Source: Stutzerimonas xanthomarina DSM 18231
Lineage (GTDB): Bacteria; Pseudomonadota; Gammaproteobacteria; Pseudomonadales; Pseudomonadaceae
Direction: 5' to 3'
NCBI RefSeq assembly: GCF_900129835.1
Contig: NZ_FQXA01000004.1
Coordinates: 248,001-312,000 of the forward strand
Length of the DNA stretch: 64,000 bases
The first letter of the stretch is position 1. Each line of letters starts with the position of its first letter. Below are positions 9,340-18,704 of the stretch, piece after piece. The notes beneath the pieces are model-generated. The model was not told the origin of the DNA. It did no database searches and saw only the letters and a list, made by a program, of their open reading frames with translations. A program made the translations under genes and the position numbers.

Positions 9340-10806
9340 ATGACCCGTGAAAAACCCAAGAATCTCTGGCTCTCCCGCTGGGGCTTCATTCTCGCCGCGA
9401 CCGGCTCGGCCGTCGGCCTCGGCAATATCTGGAAGTTTCCTTACATCACCGGCGAATACGGCGGTGGCGCCTTCGTGCTGATGTACCTGGCGTGCATCCT
9501 CGCCATCGGCATCCCAGTGATGATGACCGAAATCGCCATCGGTCGCCGCGGCCGTGGCAGCCCCATTGATGCCATCGGCCGGGCTGTGCGCGAGAACGGT
9601 AGCAGCCCGGTGTGGAAGGGTGTCGGCGGCATGGCCATGGCGGCCGGCTTTCTGATTCTCTGCTTCTACGTGGTGGTGGCTGGCTGGGCGTTTGCTTACA
9701 CCGTCAAAATGCTCGACGGCTCGCTTGCGGCCAGTTCCGTCGATAGCCTGGCACAGGTGTTCGAGGCGCATAACGCCAACGCGTGGCAGCTGGGTGGCTG
9801 GAGTGTGCTGGTAGCCCTCCTGACGTTGTGGATCGTGGCCAAAGGCGTACAGCAGGGCATCGAAAGCGCGGTGCGCTGGATGATGCCGGGCCTGGCGATC
9901 ATGCTGCTGATCCTGGTCGGCTATGCCTTTACCAGTGGTGGCTTCGATCAGGGCTTCGCCTTCCTGTTCAGCTTTGACACGTCCAAGCTCACCGGTGAGG
10001 CGTTGCTGGCCGCGCTTGGGCATGCCTTCTTCACGCTAAGCCTGGCGTCCGGCGCCATTCTTACGTATGGCTCCTATATCCCCGACGGTCAGTCCATTGC
10101 GCGGACCACCTTCATGGTGGCCATCGCCGATACCTGCGTGGCGCTGCTGGCCGGTTTGGCCATCTTCCCGATCATCTTCGCCAACGGCATGGACCCTACC
10201 GCCGGCCCTGGTCTGATCTTCATGAGCCTGCCACTGGCCTTCCAACAGATGCCGTTCGGCACGCTGTTCGGCACCCTGTTCTTCGCTATGGTCTCCATTG
10301 CCGCGCTGACGTCTGCCATCTCGATGATCGAGGCGACCGTCGCCTACCTCAACGAGAAGCACGACATCAGCCGACTGAAGGCCGCCATGGGTGCCGGCGC
10401 GGTGCTGCTGGTCATCAGCCTGCTCGCAATGCTCTCGTTCAACCTCATGGCTGGCTGGACGCCGTTCGGCAAAAACTTCTTTGACTGGCTGGATTACCTG
10501 ACATCGCGCTGGATGATGCCGCTGGGCGGCATCTTCATCGTGGTCTTTGCCGGCTACGTGCTGCGCAGCGAGATCATGCGCGACGAACTGGATTTGCCGC
10601 CGCTGGGGTATGCGCTGTGGCTGTTCATGGTCCGCTACGTCTGCCCGGTGCTGATCATGATGGTGTTCCTGCACGCGCTGGGTTGGCTGGGCTTCGACCC
10701 GCTGGCGCGCTGGTACTGGATCGTCGGCGCGATCGGTGCGCTGACCATCCTGGGTGAAGGGCTGCGCCCGCGGGTTCTGCCGGCATTGGTTGGGCGCAAC
10801 GCCTGA
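9340..10806 (+). CDS. Second NSS family sodium-dependent transporter
   Basis: A 488-residue paralogue of the transporter at 6744, with the same first-helix signature AVGLGNIWKFPYITGEYGGG and about twelve membrane helices. It should import an amino acid or related compound with Na+ across the inner membrane. CAGGTGACGC precedes the ATG. It follows maiA by 76 bases on the same strand and could be cotranscribed with it. A strong terminator follows. The substrate is unknown; the chemoreceptor downstream may sense the same class of compounds (inference). Confidence 0.92.
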   Translation: MTREKPKNLWLSRWGFILAATGSAVGLGNIWKFPYITGEYGGGAFVLMYLACILAIGIPVMMTEIAIGRRGRGSPIDAIGRAVRENGSSPVWKGVGGMAMAAGFLILCFYVVVAGWAFAYTVKMLDGSLAASSVDSLAQVFEAHNANAWQLGGWSVLVALLTLWIVAKGVQQGIESAVRWMMPGLAIMLLILVGYAFTSGGFDQGFAFLFSFDTSKLTGEALLAALGHAFFTLSLASGAILTYGSYIPDGQSIARTTFMVAIADTCVALLAGLAIFPIIFANGMDPTAGPGLIFMSLPLAFQQMPFGTLFGTLFFAMVSIAALTSAISMIEATVAYLNEKHDISRLKAAMGAGAVLLVISLLAMLSFNLMAGWTPFGKNFFDWLDYLTSRWMMPLGGIFIVVFAGYVLRSEIMRDELDLPPLGYALWLFMVRYVCPVLIMMVFLHALGWLGFDPLARWYWIVGAIGALTILGEGLRPRVLPALVGRNA

Positions 10807-10830
10807 ACCGGCGCTAACCCCAGTGACCAG

Positions 10831-10866
10831 ACGGCACTTCCGGCAACGGAAGTGCCGTTTTTGTTT
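10831..10866 (+). terminator. Intrinsic terminator after the second NSS transporter
   Basis: A perfect 12-base-pair stem (ACGGCACTTCCG with CGGAAGTGCCGT) around a GCAA tetraloop runs into TTTTTGTTT. It starts 25 bases after the transporter stop. This is among the strongest terminators in the window. Confidence 0.93.
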
Positions 10867-11078
10867 GTGGCGAAAGCCGGTCGGCGGACTGATACAGGAT
10901 GTGTGAGTGTCATGCAGAACCCGCTCAAGCGCGCGGCTGGCGGGCGTTCGAGCCTATTCCAACGAATCCTCTGGGCTAAAGGTCCATTGACCCAAGCCGA
11001 TAGCACGGATGTAACGCATGAATGCTCAACCAGGCTAGCGATTGCCCATTCGATCCAGACCCGATCCGGACTTGCCCC

Positions 11079-12968
11079 ATGCCTAGACGTCTCAAATTCA
11101 GCCACAAGATCCTCCTCGCCGCGTCACTTGTCGTGATCGCAACTTTCGCCCTGTTCACCCTGTTCAACGACTATCTGCAGCGCAATGCAATTCGCGACAA
11201 TCTCGAAAGCTATCTGAATGAGATGGGCGAAGTGACCGCCCATAACATCCACAACTGGCTGTCCGGCCGCATCCTGCTGATCGAGAGCGCAGCGCAATCG
11301 ATTGGCAACGACCGCTCCGACGACGCGGTGCCCAGCCTGCTCGAACAGAAAGCGCTGACTTCCACCTTCGGGTTCACCTATCTCGGTGAGCAGAACGGCC
11401 AATTCACCATGCGTCCCGAAGATGAAATGCCGGCCGGCTACGATCCGCGCACCCGCCCTTGGTACAAGGAAGCGGTTGCCGCTGACGGTTCGACGCTGAC
11501 AGAGCCCTACATGGACGCGGCCACTGGTGCGCTGATCATCACCATTGCCACCCCTGCCCGAGAAGGCAGTCAGACCATTGGCGTGGTTGGGGGAGATCTG
11601 GGTTTGCAGGCGCTGGTGGATATCATCAACGCCCTCAGCTTCGATGGCATGGGCTATGCCTTTCTGGTCAGCGGCGACGGCAAGGTGCTGGTCCATCCGG
11701 ACAAGACCAAGGTCATGAAGACCCTGGCTGAGATCTATCCACAGAACACCCCGTCCGTGACCGAAGGCCTGAGCGAAGCGGAGCTGGATGGCCAGGCACG
11801 CATCCTCAGCTTCAGCCCGGTGCCCGGCCTGCCTTCGGTGACCTGGTACGTCGGCATTTCCGTAGAAAAGGAAAAGGCTTACGCGGCGTTGTCGAGTTTC
11901 CGTACCTCGGCGCTCGTCGCCACTGTCATCGCTGTGGTGTTCATCATGGTATTGCTGGGCATGCTGATTCGCGTGCTGATGCGTCCGCTAACCGACATGG
12001 GCCGTGCGATGACCAATATCGCCGAAGGTGAGGGCGACCTGACGCGCCGCCTGAAGGTGGAGTCGCAAGATGAATTCGGCACCCTGGCGCTGGCGTTCAA
12101 CCGCTTCGTCGAGCGTATCCATGGGTCGATTCGGGACGTGGCGTCGGCAACCGACCAGGTCAACGAGGTCGCACACCGCGTGCTGGCAACCTCAAACTCC
12201 TCGATGGCCAACTCCGACGAGCAGGCCAGCCGCACCAACAGCGTGGCGGCGGCGATCAACCAGCTTGGCGCCGCGGCTCAGGAAATTGCACGGAACGCCG
12301 CTGATGCCTCGCAGCAGGCCAGCGGTGCCAGCCATCAGGCCGAAGACGGACGCAAGGTCGTCGAGCAGAACATCGAGGCGATGAGGCAACTGTCGAACAA
12401 CATCAGCGCGTCCTGTGCGCAGATCGAGGCGCTGAATACGCAGACCGTTGGCATCGGACAGATCCTCGACGTGATCAAGGGCATCTCCGAGCAGACCAAC
12501 CTGCTAGCGCTCAACGCAGCCATCGAGGCGGCGCGCGCCGGTGAAGCCGGACGAGGCTTCGCGGTGGTGGCTGATGAGGTGCGGAGCCTGGCCCATCGCA
12601 CCCAGACGTCGGCACAGGAAATTCACGGGATGATCGAGAAGCTGCAGGTCGGTGCGCGCGACTCGGTGAGCACCATGACCGAAAGCCAGCGCCAGAGCGA
12701 ATCGAGCGTCGGCATCGCCAACCAGGCCGGCGAACGGCTCGGCAGCGTGACCCGCAGCATCGGTGAGATCGACGCGATGAACCAGTCGGTGGCCACCGCC
12801 ACAGAAGAGCAGACCTCGGTGATCGAGTCGCTGAACATGGATATCACCGAGATCAACACCTTGAACCAGGAGGGTGTGGAGAACCTGCACTCGACCTTGC
12901 GGGCGTGTGGGGATCTGGAGCAGCAGGCTGCGAGGTTGAAGCAGTTGGTGGGGAGTTTCAGAATCTGA
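11079..12968 (+). CDS. Methyl-accepting chemotaxis protein with dCache sensor
   Basis: About 629 residues from the start chosen here; an in-frame ATG at 11022 would add 19 residues, but the N-terminus [19 protein letters not shown], a basic stretch plus first membrane helix, suits 11079. A periplasmic double-Cache domain follows ([12 protein letters not shown] is typical of its ligand-facing region), then a second membrane helix, HAMP, and a signalling hairpin with the conserved tip [19 protein letters not shown]. It resembles the amino acid receptors PctA/B/C of P. aeruginosa, so amino acid taxis is likely but not proven. It is monocistronic and ends in a strong terminator. Confidence 0.92.
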   Translation: MPRRLKFSHKILLAASLVVIATFALFTLFNDYLQRNAIRDNLESYLNEMGEVTAHNIHNWLSGRILLIESAAQSIGNDRSDDAVPSLLEQKALTSTFGFTYLGEQNGQFTMRPEDEMPAGYDPRTRPWYKEAVAADGSTLTEPYMDAATGALIITIATPAREGSQTIGVVGGDLGLQALVDIINALSFDGMGYAFLVSGDGKVLVHPDKTKVMKTLAEIYPQNTPSVTEGLSEAELDGQARILSFSPVPGLPSVTWYVGISVEKEKAYAALSSFRTSALVATVIAVVFIMVLLGMLIRVLMRPLTDMGRAMTNIAEGEGDLTRRLKVESQDEFGTLALAFNRFVERIHGSIRDVASATDQVNEVAHRVLATSNSSMANSDEQASRTNSVAAAINQLGAAAQEIARNAADASQQASGASHQAEDGRKVVEQNIEAMRQLSNNISASCAQIEALNTQTVGIGQILDVIKGISEQTNLLALNAAIEAARAGEAGRGFAVVADEVRSLAHRTQTSAQEIHGMIEKLQVGARDSVSTMTESQRQSESSVGIANQAGERLGSVTRSIGEIDAMNQSVATATEEQTSVIESLNMDITEINTLNQEGVENLHSTLRACGDLEQQAARLKQLVGSFRI

Positions 12969-12982
12969 TCTGGTGTTGGGTG

Positions 12983-13008
12983 AAAGGGCGCTTAGGCGCC
13001 CTTTTTTT
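12983..13008 (+). terminator. Intrinsic terminator after the chemoreceptor
   Basis: The stem AAAGGGCGC/GCGCCCTTT with a TTAG loop is followed by an uninterrupted T run, 15 bases after the stop codon. Confidence 0.93.
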
Positions 13009-13032
13009 GTGGGCAACAAATAGGCGTCGCGG

Positions 13033-13428
13033 TTGCGAAGCTCTTGGGCTTCATGAGGTCGGCCTAATTGCGGTGTCGGCCGAAGCATTGGTTTCGCCCT
13101 GCTGGGCGAGTCCCTTTTGGCAGTCGCCGGATGGCCGGCCCCGCCCAAAGGAACCAAAAAGTCTTGCCCCTGCATCCGGACTAGGTGTCCCCGGTTCGCT
13201 GCGCTCGACTGCCCTCATTCCATCGCTGCTCCGAGCGTCGCCGCGAAGGGCCCCTGGAACGTTACCGGAGCGAGGGGACCCCGGCGCAGCCGGGGCCGGA
13301 TGCAGGGGCAAGCGTTTTTGCTTACTTTTTTGGCAATTGAAAAAAGTGAGTCGCCCAGGGCGAAACCAATGCCTCGGCAACTCGCCAATAGGGACCACTC
13401 AGCAAACCCAAAGCTAAGAGCTTCGCAA
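13033..13428. repeat. About 400 bp imperfect inverted repeat (large palindromic element)
   Basis: Three matching arm blocks are visible in order from outside to inside. TTGCGAAGCTCTT (13033-13045) pairs with AAGAGCTTCGCAA (13416-13428). GCCGAAGCATTGGTTTCGCC (from 13079) pairs with 13357-13378 with one mismatch. CTTGCCCCTGCATCCGG (13163-13179) pairs with 13296-13312. The centre is near 13230, and the stretches between blocks differ in length and sequence. The element sits alone in the 12969-13587 gap; open frames within it look like by-products of the symmetry. It resembles a dispersed, non-autonomous palindromic element rather than a gene. A function as a folded RNA or as a former mobile element is speculation. 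Confidence 0.75.
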
Positions 13429-13587
13429 GCAATACAAATCGTCCCCCTCGTTCCTGCGGAAAGCAGTGGTGGCGTGAACCATATGTCGTGGCGGCGATTA
13501 CCGCGGGCCACGTAATTGACCCATTCCCCACCCTCATGGTCGAGATGAACCATGGCCCGCATTCGGGCCCCGTTCAAAGGAGACCCC

Positions 13588-14271
13588 ATGAAAGTTCTCA
13601 TCGTGCTCACGTCCCACGACCAGCTCGGCGATACCGGCGAACCCACCGGCTTCTGGCTCGAAGAATTTGCCGCGCCTTATTACGTCTTCAAGGACGCCGG
13701 CGCCGAGATCGTCCTGGCCTCGCCGAAAGGCGGACAGCCCCCGCTGGACCCGAAAAGTGATGCGCCAGACGCCCAGACGGAGCTGACCCAGCGCTTCAAG
13801 AATGATGCCGAGGCGAAGGCCCTCCTCGCCAACACGCACAAGCTGGACGATATCTCGGCGGAAGACTTCGACACGGTGTTCTACCCCGGTGGCCATGGCC
13901 CGCTGTGGGACCTGACAAGCAACGCGACCTCCATCGCGCTGATTGAATCCTTCATCAAGGCAAGAAAACCAGTGGGCGCGGTCTGCCACGCACCGGCGGC
14001 GTTGGTTCAGGTGCGCGGGGTGGATGGCGAGTATCTGGTCAAGGGCAAGCGCGTGACCGGCTTTACCAACACCGAAGAGGAAGGCGTCGAACTCACCGAG
14101 GTGGTCCCCTTCCTGCTCGAAGACAAGCTCAAGGAAATCGGCGGCGACTACAGCAAGGGACCGGACTGGTCCTCCTACGTGCTGGTCGATGGCCTTTTGG
14201 TGACAGGCCAGAACCCGGCGTCATCCGAAGAAGCCGCGCGAGAATTGCTCAAACTGCTGAAGACCCGCTGA
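13588..14271 (+). CDS. DJ-1/PfpI family protein (type 1 glutamine amidotransferase-like)
   Basis: A 227-residue cytoplasmic protein. The start at 13588 is set by AAAGGAGA seven bases or so upstream; the frame continues upstream to 13552 without support. The nucleophile elbow is GAVCHAPAAL with Cys133 and His134, and FYPGGHGPLWDL near residue 99 gives the oxyanion region. This layout is that of Hsp31/HchA-like and PfpI-like members, reported as chaperones, glyoxalases or deglycases; which applies here is not determinable. It converges on the EAL gene six bases away. Confidence 0.88.
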   Translation: MKVLIVLTSHDQLGDTGEPTGFWLEEFAAPYYVFKDAGAEIVLASPKGGQPPLDPKSDAPDAQTELTQRFKNDAEAKALLANTHKLDDISAEDFDTVFYPGGHGPLWDLTSNATSIALIESFIKARKPVGAVCHAPAALVQVRGVDGEYLVKGKRVTGFTNTEEEGVELTEVVPFLLEDKLKEIGGDYSKGPDWSSYVLVDGLLVTGQNPASSEEAARELLKLLKTR

Positions 14272-14277
14272 AGTCCT

Positions 14278-15090
14278 TCAGCCCGGCCAGATCAGGGACT
14301 CGGTCTGGCTGCAGGTTTCGAACAGCGGTTTGCTGAACAGATAGCCCTGCAGCAGGCTGATACCCAGGTCCTGCAGGGCGCTGCACTCGTCGGCGGTTTC
14401 CACGCCTTCGGCGATCACCTTGATTCCCAACTCGGCGCAGATGCCTACGGTGCCCCGGACGATGGCCTGGCGGGCGCGACTCTGGTCGATCCCCCGGATC
14501 AGGTCCATGTCCAGCTTGATGATGTCTGGCTGGAAATCAGCCAGTAGGTTGAGCCCGGCATAGCCCGCACCGAAATCGTCTATCGCGGTGAGAAAGCCGA
14601 TGCGCTGGTATTCGCGGAAGACCTCGGTCAGCCACTTGGCATCGCTGATGCGCTCGCCTTCGACGGTTTCGAAGATGATCCGCTCGACGGGGAAATTGTG
14701 GGCGCGAGCTGCTTCGAGCGTCGAGCGGATGCACAGCTCGGGACGGTAAATGGCATTGGGCAGGAAATTGATCGACAGCTTGGTCTGCATGTCCAGCTTG
14801 GCGGCTGTCTTAATCGCCTTGACCCGGCAGGCCTGATCGAAACGGAAGCGATTGTCCTCCGTTACCTGCGACAGCACGCTGGGTGCCGGTTCGCCATTGA
14901 CGCCGCGGATCAGAGCTTCGTGGGCGAAGATCTCGCGCTTGGCAATGTCGACGATCGGTTGGTAGGCATAACTGAAGCGAAAGCCCAGGCGCTCGCCGCT
15001 GGCGCAGCTGGGGCAGGCGCCATGTTCGCTTGCCGAGTGACAGGCGTATTCGGTTGGGGCTGGATTGCCTTCGGTGTTGCTTCGACTCAT
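14278..15090 (-). CDS. EAL domain cyclic-di-GMP phosphodiesterase
   Basis: About 271 residues from the start chosen at 15090; the frame is open to 15207. A single EAL domain fills most of the protein. Catalytic landmarks are present: HEALIRG for the EAL motif, NFLP, FETVEGE, DDFGAGYAGL, IKLD, AEGVET and LLQGYLF, so hydrolysis of c-di-GMP is likely. There is no membrane segment. A short N-terminal tail contains Cys17, Cys26 and Cys29 (CPSC), which could bind metal or respond to redox, though no known domain is recognised there. It is a single gene, convergent with the DJ-1-like gene. Confidence 0.88.
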   Translation of the reverse strand: MSRSNTEGNPAPTEYACHSASEHGACPSCASGERLGFRFSYAYQPIVDIAKREIFAHEALIRGVNGEPAPSVLSQVTEDNRFRFDQACRVKAIKTAAKLDMQTKLSINFLPNAIYRPELCIRSTLEAARAHNFPVERIIFETVEGERISDAKWLTEVFREYQRIGFLTAIDDFGAGYAGLNLLADFQPDIIKLDMDLIRGIDQSRARQAIVRGTVGICAELGIKVIAEGVETADECSALQDLGISLLQGYLFSKPLFETCSQTESLIWPG

Positions 15091-15855
15091 GTGCGAACCC
15101 ACTTTGGACCTGTTGCGGAAGATAGCGACCAGCGCTGCCAAGGCTGGAGTCCGTTCGTCGCCAGCCCGCGCTATTTCGTAAGCATGACAAGGTGTCTTGT
15201 AGCCCATAAAACGTTATCGATGATGGCTTAATGCTATGACGAAGGTAAAGTCGGGTTCCGCTTTTCGGACTACCGACCGGATAGGGCGAGCAGGGGCGAC
15301 ACTGACCTGCAAGCAGGGGTTGGTCATCGACGCTGGCTTTGTCGCGATAGGGGCGCGGCCCAGTTGGCGATGTGGGCGCCCCGTGTGGTTTGTTATTGGA
15401 ACGGAGTGACGGGCATTGTTCGCGGTCAAGACCGTTCCCACGTCGTGCTTTCAGCCGTGGCGTCGAGAGGGGCAGAACAGTGCTCGCCAGGGGATAGCGC
15501 CGGGGGGGATTGTGACAGTGCGCTGTGGTTGGCCTCGGCCGTCTGGCTGGCACTTACGGGTAGCGCGCTGTGGTGCGTGCGTGCGGGCCACCCGAGCGGG
15601 CACGATTAGCCTGCTGAATAGCTAATTCAAACCGCCGGCAAGCGCCGCGAATTGCACAGCACGAAGGATCGGCTTCCTGGCTGTAACGCGGTTCACGCGA
15701 TACTCTCGCCCGGCCCACAAGCTGGAAGCACGGCAAACGTAGGAGCGGGCCGCGCCCGCGATTCGCATGCATGGCGCGCTCCTGAGCGTTAATTTGATCG
15801 CCCTGCCGTATCGTCGCTCGCCTTTTTCGCTTGTTGTGACTGGCCTGACGTCACG
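15091..15855. other. 765 bp intergenic region with one REP-like palindrome
   Basis: This lies between the divergent end of the EAL gene and the 3' end of phhC. No reading frame with family features was found on either strand. GTAGGAGCGGGCCGCGCCCGCG at about 15739-15760 has the form of a classical Pseudomonas REP sequence. The rest should include the EAL gene promoter near 15100-15250, but no clear hexamers were identified. Confidence 0.6.
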
Positions 15856-17052
15856 TCAGGCCACGACACGGGCAATAGCCGCCCCCAGTTGATCGAGCCG
15901 CTCGGCATCCAACCCGGCAATGTTGGCGCGCCCGCTTTCTACCAGGTACACCGCATCCTCGCGGCGAAGGCGCAGCACCTGTTCAGCGGTCAGACCGGTG
16001 TAGGAGAACATCCCGCGCTGCTGCGCGATGTGCGCAAAGCGTTCAGCCAGACCGTGCGGTACGAGGGCGTCTACCAAGCCTTTGCGCAAACCGGCGATGC
16101 GTTCGCGTTTGGCGGCGACTTCCTGTTGCCAGAGCTGACGCAGCTCAGGGTTGGAAAGAATCGTCGCGACCACAGCGGCGCCATGGGACGGTGGGGTTGA
16201 CCAGAGGTTGCGCGCCACCGAGGCGAATTGGCTGCGAACATCAATCAGCGACTCTCCGTCGGCGGCGACCACGATCAACGCACCGGTGCGCTCGCGGTAG
16301 AGGCCGAAATTCTTCGAGCAGGAGCTGGTGATCAGCACCTCTGGCAGCGCGTCGACGAACAGCCGCACCGCCCAGGCGTCTTCATCCAGCCCATCGCCGA
16401 AGCCTTGATAGGCAAAGTCGAACAGCGGCAGCAGCTCGCGTTTACGAACGATCTCCAGCACCTGACGCCAGTCGTCCCGGGACAGGTCATAACCCGTGGG
16501 GTTATGGCAGCAGGCGTGCAGCAGCACCACGTCACCGCTGGGGATCTGCTCCAGCGCGGCGAGCATAGCCGGTACGTCCAATCGGTTGTGTGTATTCACG
16601 TAGGGGTAGTGCTCGACCTTCAACCGCGCCGCGGCGAACAGCGTCTCGTGGATCGGCCAGGTCGGGTCGCTGAGCCAAAGGCTGCGGCCCGGCAGGCACT
16701 TGGCAATGAAGTCACCCACTAGACGCAGCGCGCCGGTGCCACCGGGTGTCTGGGTACAGCCGGCGCGGTTCTCGACCAGTGCCGGCGAGCCTTCACCCAG
16801 GACAAGCTTGAGCAACTGCTCGCCGAACAGCGGATCACCGTGGCCCCCGATGTAGCTTTTGGTTTTCTCGCTTTCGATCAGCCGCTGTTCGGCCAGCTTC
16901 ACGGCCTTGGGGATTGGCGTCAGGCCCAGCGCATCCTTGTAGACGCCGACGCCCAGATCTAGCTTGGCCGGATTCGGGTCGGCGCGATAGGCATCGAGCA
17001 GACCGAGAATCGGGTCACCGGGGACCCGTGCCACGTCGCTGAAATGCTTCAC
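15856..17052 (-). CDS. phhC: Aromatic amino acid aminotransferase
   Basis: A 398-residue class I PLP-dependent aminotransferase of the AspC/TyrB type. [15 protein letters not shown] contains the Schiff-base lysine and the following phosphate-contact Arg; [11 protein letters not shown] is the substrate/PLP loop. It transfers the amino group of Tyr/Phe to 2-oxoglutarate, giving 4-hydroxyphenylpyruvate or phenylpyruvate. Its ATG overlaps the end of phhB by four bases, so the two are translationally coupled. The order phhA-phhB-phhC matches the P. aeruginosa phh operon, which supports the aromatic assignment over plain aspartate aminotransferase. Confidence 0.92.
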   Translation of the reverse strand: MKHFSDVARVPGDPILGLLDAYRADPNPAKLDLGVGVYKDALGLTPIPKAVKLAEQRLIESEKTKSYIGGHGDPLFGEQLLKLVLGEGSPALVENRAGCTQTPGGTGALRLVGDFIAKCLPGRSLWLSDPTWPIHETLFAAARLKVEHYPYVNTHNRLDVPAMLAALEQIPSGDVVLLHACCHNPTGYDLSRDDWRQVLEIVRKRELLPLFDFAYQGFGDGLDEDAWAVRLFVDALPEVLITSSCSKNFGLYRERTGALIVVAADGESLIDVRSQFASVARNLWSTPPSHGAAVVATILSNPELRQLWQQEVAAKRERIAGLRKGLVDALVPHGLAERFAHIAQQRGMFSYTGLTAEQVLRLRREDAVYLVESGRANIAGLDAERLDQLGAAIARVVA

Positions 17053-17405
17053 TTGCGGCCCTCAGCGGTTTTCGCGACCTCGTCGGTGCGGGCGGCCATG
17101 ATGAAGTCGTTGCGGTGCAGGCCCTTGATCGAGTGGCTCCACCAGGTGACGGTGACTTTGCCCCATTCGGTCAGCAGGCCCGGGTGATGGCCTTCGGCTT
17201 CGGCGATCTCGCCGACGGCGTTAGTAAAGGCCAGAGCGTGCTTGAAGTTCTTGAACAGGAAGACCTTCTCGAGCTCCATGTGGCCGTCACGGGTCTCGAT
17301 GTTCCAGTCGGGAATTTGCTTGATCAGCTCGGCCAGTTCGTCATCGGACACCTTCGGTGCATCGGCGCGGCAGGCTTCACAGTGGGCTTGGGTGAGAGCA
17401 GTCAT
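17049..17405 (-). CDS. phhB: Pterin-4a-carbinolamine dehydratase
   Basis: A 118-residue protein that dehydrates 4a-hydroxytetrahydrobiopterin so the cofactor of phenylalanine hydroxylase can be recycled. The family signature is complete: EGHHPGLL with His73, His74 and Pro75, then TWWSHS with His91 and RNDF with Asp100. AAGGA upstream of 17405 sets the start; the longer open frame to 17510 lacks support. The phhA-phhB gap of about 250 bases contains palindromic repeats. Confidence 0.95.
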   Translation of the reverse strand: MTALTQAHCEACRADAPKVSDDELAELIKQIPDWNIETRDGHMELEKVFLFKNFKHALAFTNAVGEIAEAEGHHPGLLTEWGKVTVTWWSHSIKGLHRNDFIMAARTDEVAKTAEGRK

Positions 17406-17511
17406 GGTGGGGTCCTTGTGATGAGGTTGATAAGAGTTAAGCAACGTAGGGTGGACAACGCCGGAGGCTTGTCCACGCGTCGGGTTCGGTCCGGCACATT
17501 GCCTGGGCAAC

Positions 17512-17588
17512 GTAGGGTGGGCTTCAACCCACCGTCCAGCCCGCTAAGGAATGCCTAGGCAACATCGGTGGGCTGAAGCCCACCCTAC
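17512..17588. repeat. Convergent pair of GTAGGGTGGGC palindromic repeats between phhA and phhB
   Basis: GTAGGGTGGGCTTCAACCCACC (17512-17533, about 22 bases) and its inverted partner (17567-17588) lie between phhA and phhB, with the CTAC ends outward. A related palindrome, GTGGAC...GTCCAC, lies just to the left at 17451-17476. Placement inside an operon suggests an effect on mRNA stability or on relative phhA/phhB expression (inference). Confidence 0.7.
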
Positions 17589-17651
17589 AAAACTGCCAGA
17601 CGCCGCGGTGTAAGAAACCAACGCGTGGAAAATGCTTCGCAGTTTTCCACC

Positions 17652-18437
17652 CTACGCCGCTTTTGGCGGAAATTTCGGCTGGTGCAGGCCCAGCTGCATG
17701 GCGGTGCGTACGTGGGCCATGATGTCTTCATGGGCCACCTCGAACAGCCGCTTGAGCTCGGGGAGCACGAAATACACTGGCTGCAGGATGTCGATGCGAT
17801 ACGGCGTACGCATGGCTTCGACCACATCGAATGTTTGGTGCTCGGGCTCATCGGACAGGCTGTAGAGCGTTTCCTTTGGCGAGGAGAGGATGCCGCCGCC
17901 GTAGATGCGCCGACCGGCTGAAGTTTCCACCAGACCGAACTCGATGGTCATCCAGTACAGGCGCGCCAGGTAGACGCGCTCTTCCTTGGTCGCCTTCAGG
18001 CCTAGCTGGCCGTAGGTGTGGGTAAATTCCGCGAACCAGGGGTTGGTCAGCAGCGGGCAGTGGCCGAAGATCTCATGGAAGATGTCCGGCTCCTGCAGGT
18101 AATCCAGTTCTTGCGGGGTGCGGATAAAAGTGGCGACTGGAAAGCGTTTGCTCGCCAGCAGCTCGAAAAAGGTCTGGAAGGGAATCAGCGCCGGCACACG
18201 GGCAACCTGCCAGCCGGTGGTCGCATCCAGCACGCGGTTGACTTCGCCCAGCTGGGGGATGCGGTCGTGGGGCAGCGCGAGCTGTTCGATGCCGTCCAGG
18301 TATTCCTGGCAGGCACGGCCGTCGAGCAACTTCAGCTGGCGTTCGATCAGCGTCTGCCAAACCGCATGCTCAGTGTCCGGGTAGTGGATGTGACCGTGCG
18401 CATCCGGTTCGCGGGCTACGTATTTAGTGGCTTTCAT
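17652..18437 (-). CDS. phhA: Phenylalanine 4-monooxygenase
   Basis: A 261-residue single-domain bacterial phenylalanine hydroxylase, converting Phe to Tyr with tetrahydrobiopterin, O2 and non-heme iron. The iron ligands are His121 and His126 in DIFHEIFGHCPLL and Glu166 in MTIEFGLV, in the usual order. An AGGAGGT ribosome site precedes the ATG. It is divergent from phhR, with a TyrR-type palindrome in the shared promoter region, and begins the phhA-phhB-phhC set. Confidence 0.97.
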   Translation of the reverse strand: MKATKYVAREPDAHGHIHYPDTEHAVWQTLIERQLKLLDGRACQEYLDGIEQLALPHDRIPQLGEVNRVLDATTGWQVARVPALIPFQTFFELLASKRFPVATFIRTPQELDYLQEPDIFHEIFGHCPLLTNPWFAEFTHTYGQLGLKATKEERVYLARLYWMTIEFGLVETSAGRRIYGGGILSSPKETLYSLSDEPEHQTFDVVEAMRTPYRIDILQPVYFVLPELKRLFEVAHEDIMAHVRTAMQLGLHQPKFPPKAA

Positions 18438-18560
18438 CTGACCTCCTGAGCGGGGCGGCCGCTTGAGTCTTTGTTGTTATGGGATGCCCCATCTGATCGC
18501 GCTGCCAGCGCTGTGGCGAGTCCGTTGACGCCGCGAGACGCGTGAGTGCGAACTGTGCGT

Positions 18561-18578
18561 TGTAACGAAATGATTACA
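18561..18578. promoter_or_regulatory. PhhR/TyrR-type operator upstream of phhA
   Basis: TGTAACGAAATGATTACA is an inverted repeat (TGTAA-N8-TTACA) matching the TyrR/PhhR box TGTAAA-N6-TTTACA at all but the inner pair. It is centred about 132 bases upstream of the phhA ATG and is the best candidate for activation of phhA by the adjacent regulator. Confidence 0.75.
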
Positions 18579-18622
18579 GTTGGGTGCGATCGTTGAGATA
18601 TCGCCTTGCTTGATGGAGTCTC

Positions 18623-18640
18623 TGTCAAATAATCTTGACG
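18623..18640. promoter_or_regulatory. Weaker PhhR-type inverted repeat near phhR
   Basis: TGTCAAATAATCTTGACG has six-base arms around a six-base spacer (TGTCAA/TTGACG, one mismatch). It resembles a second, poorer PhhR box and lies about 65 bases upstream of phhR, a position compatible with autoregulation. This is a candidate only. Confidence 0.4.
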
Positions 18641-18704
18641 AAAATCAAAGGCGATCCGCAGAAAGTGGACGCCGCTTATAACAACAAGCCCAAAGGCACC
18701 TTGC

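Noticed and set aside
13051..13515. Overlapping open frames of 70-170 codons on both strands between the chemoreceptor and the DJ-1 gene
   Set aside because: They lie in the large inverted repeat, mirror each other on opposite strands, and show no family motif.
15208..15625. Short plus- and minus-strand frames between the EAL gene and phhC
   Set aside because: No ribosome sites, no recognisable domains, Arg/Ala-rich composition of GC-rich noncoding DNA.
18438..18560. Sigma54 (-24/-12) promoter for phhA
   Set aside because: TGGCAG is present on the minus strand, but no GC element follows at the needed ten-base distance, and PhhR lacks GAFTGA.
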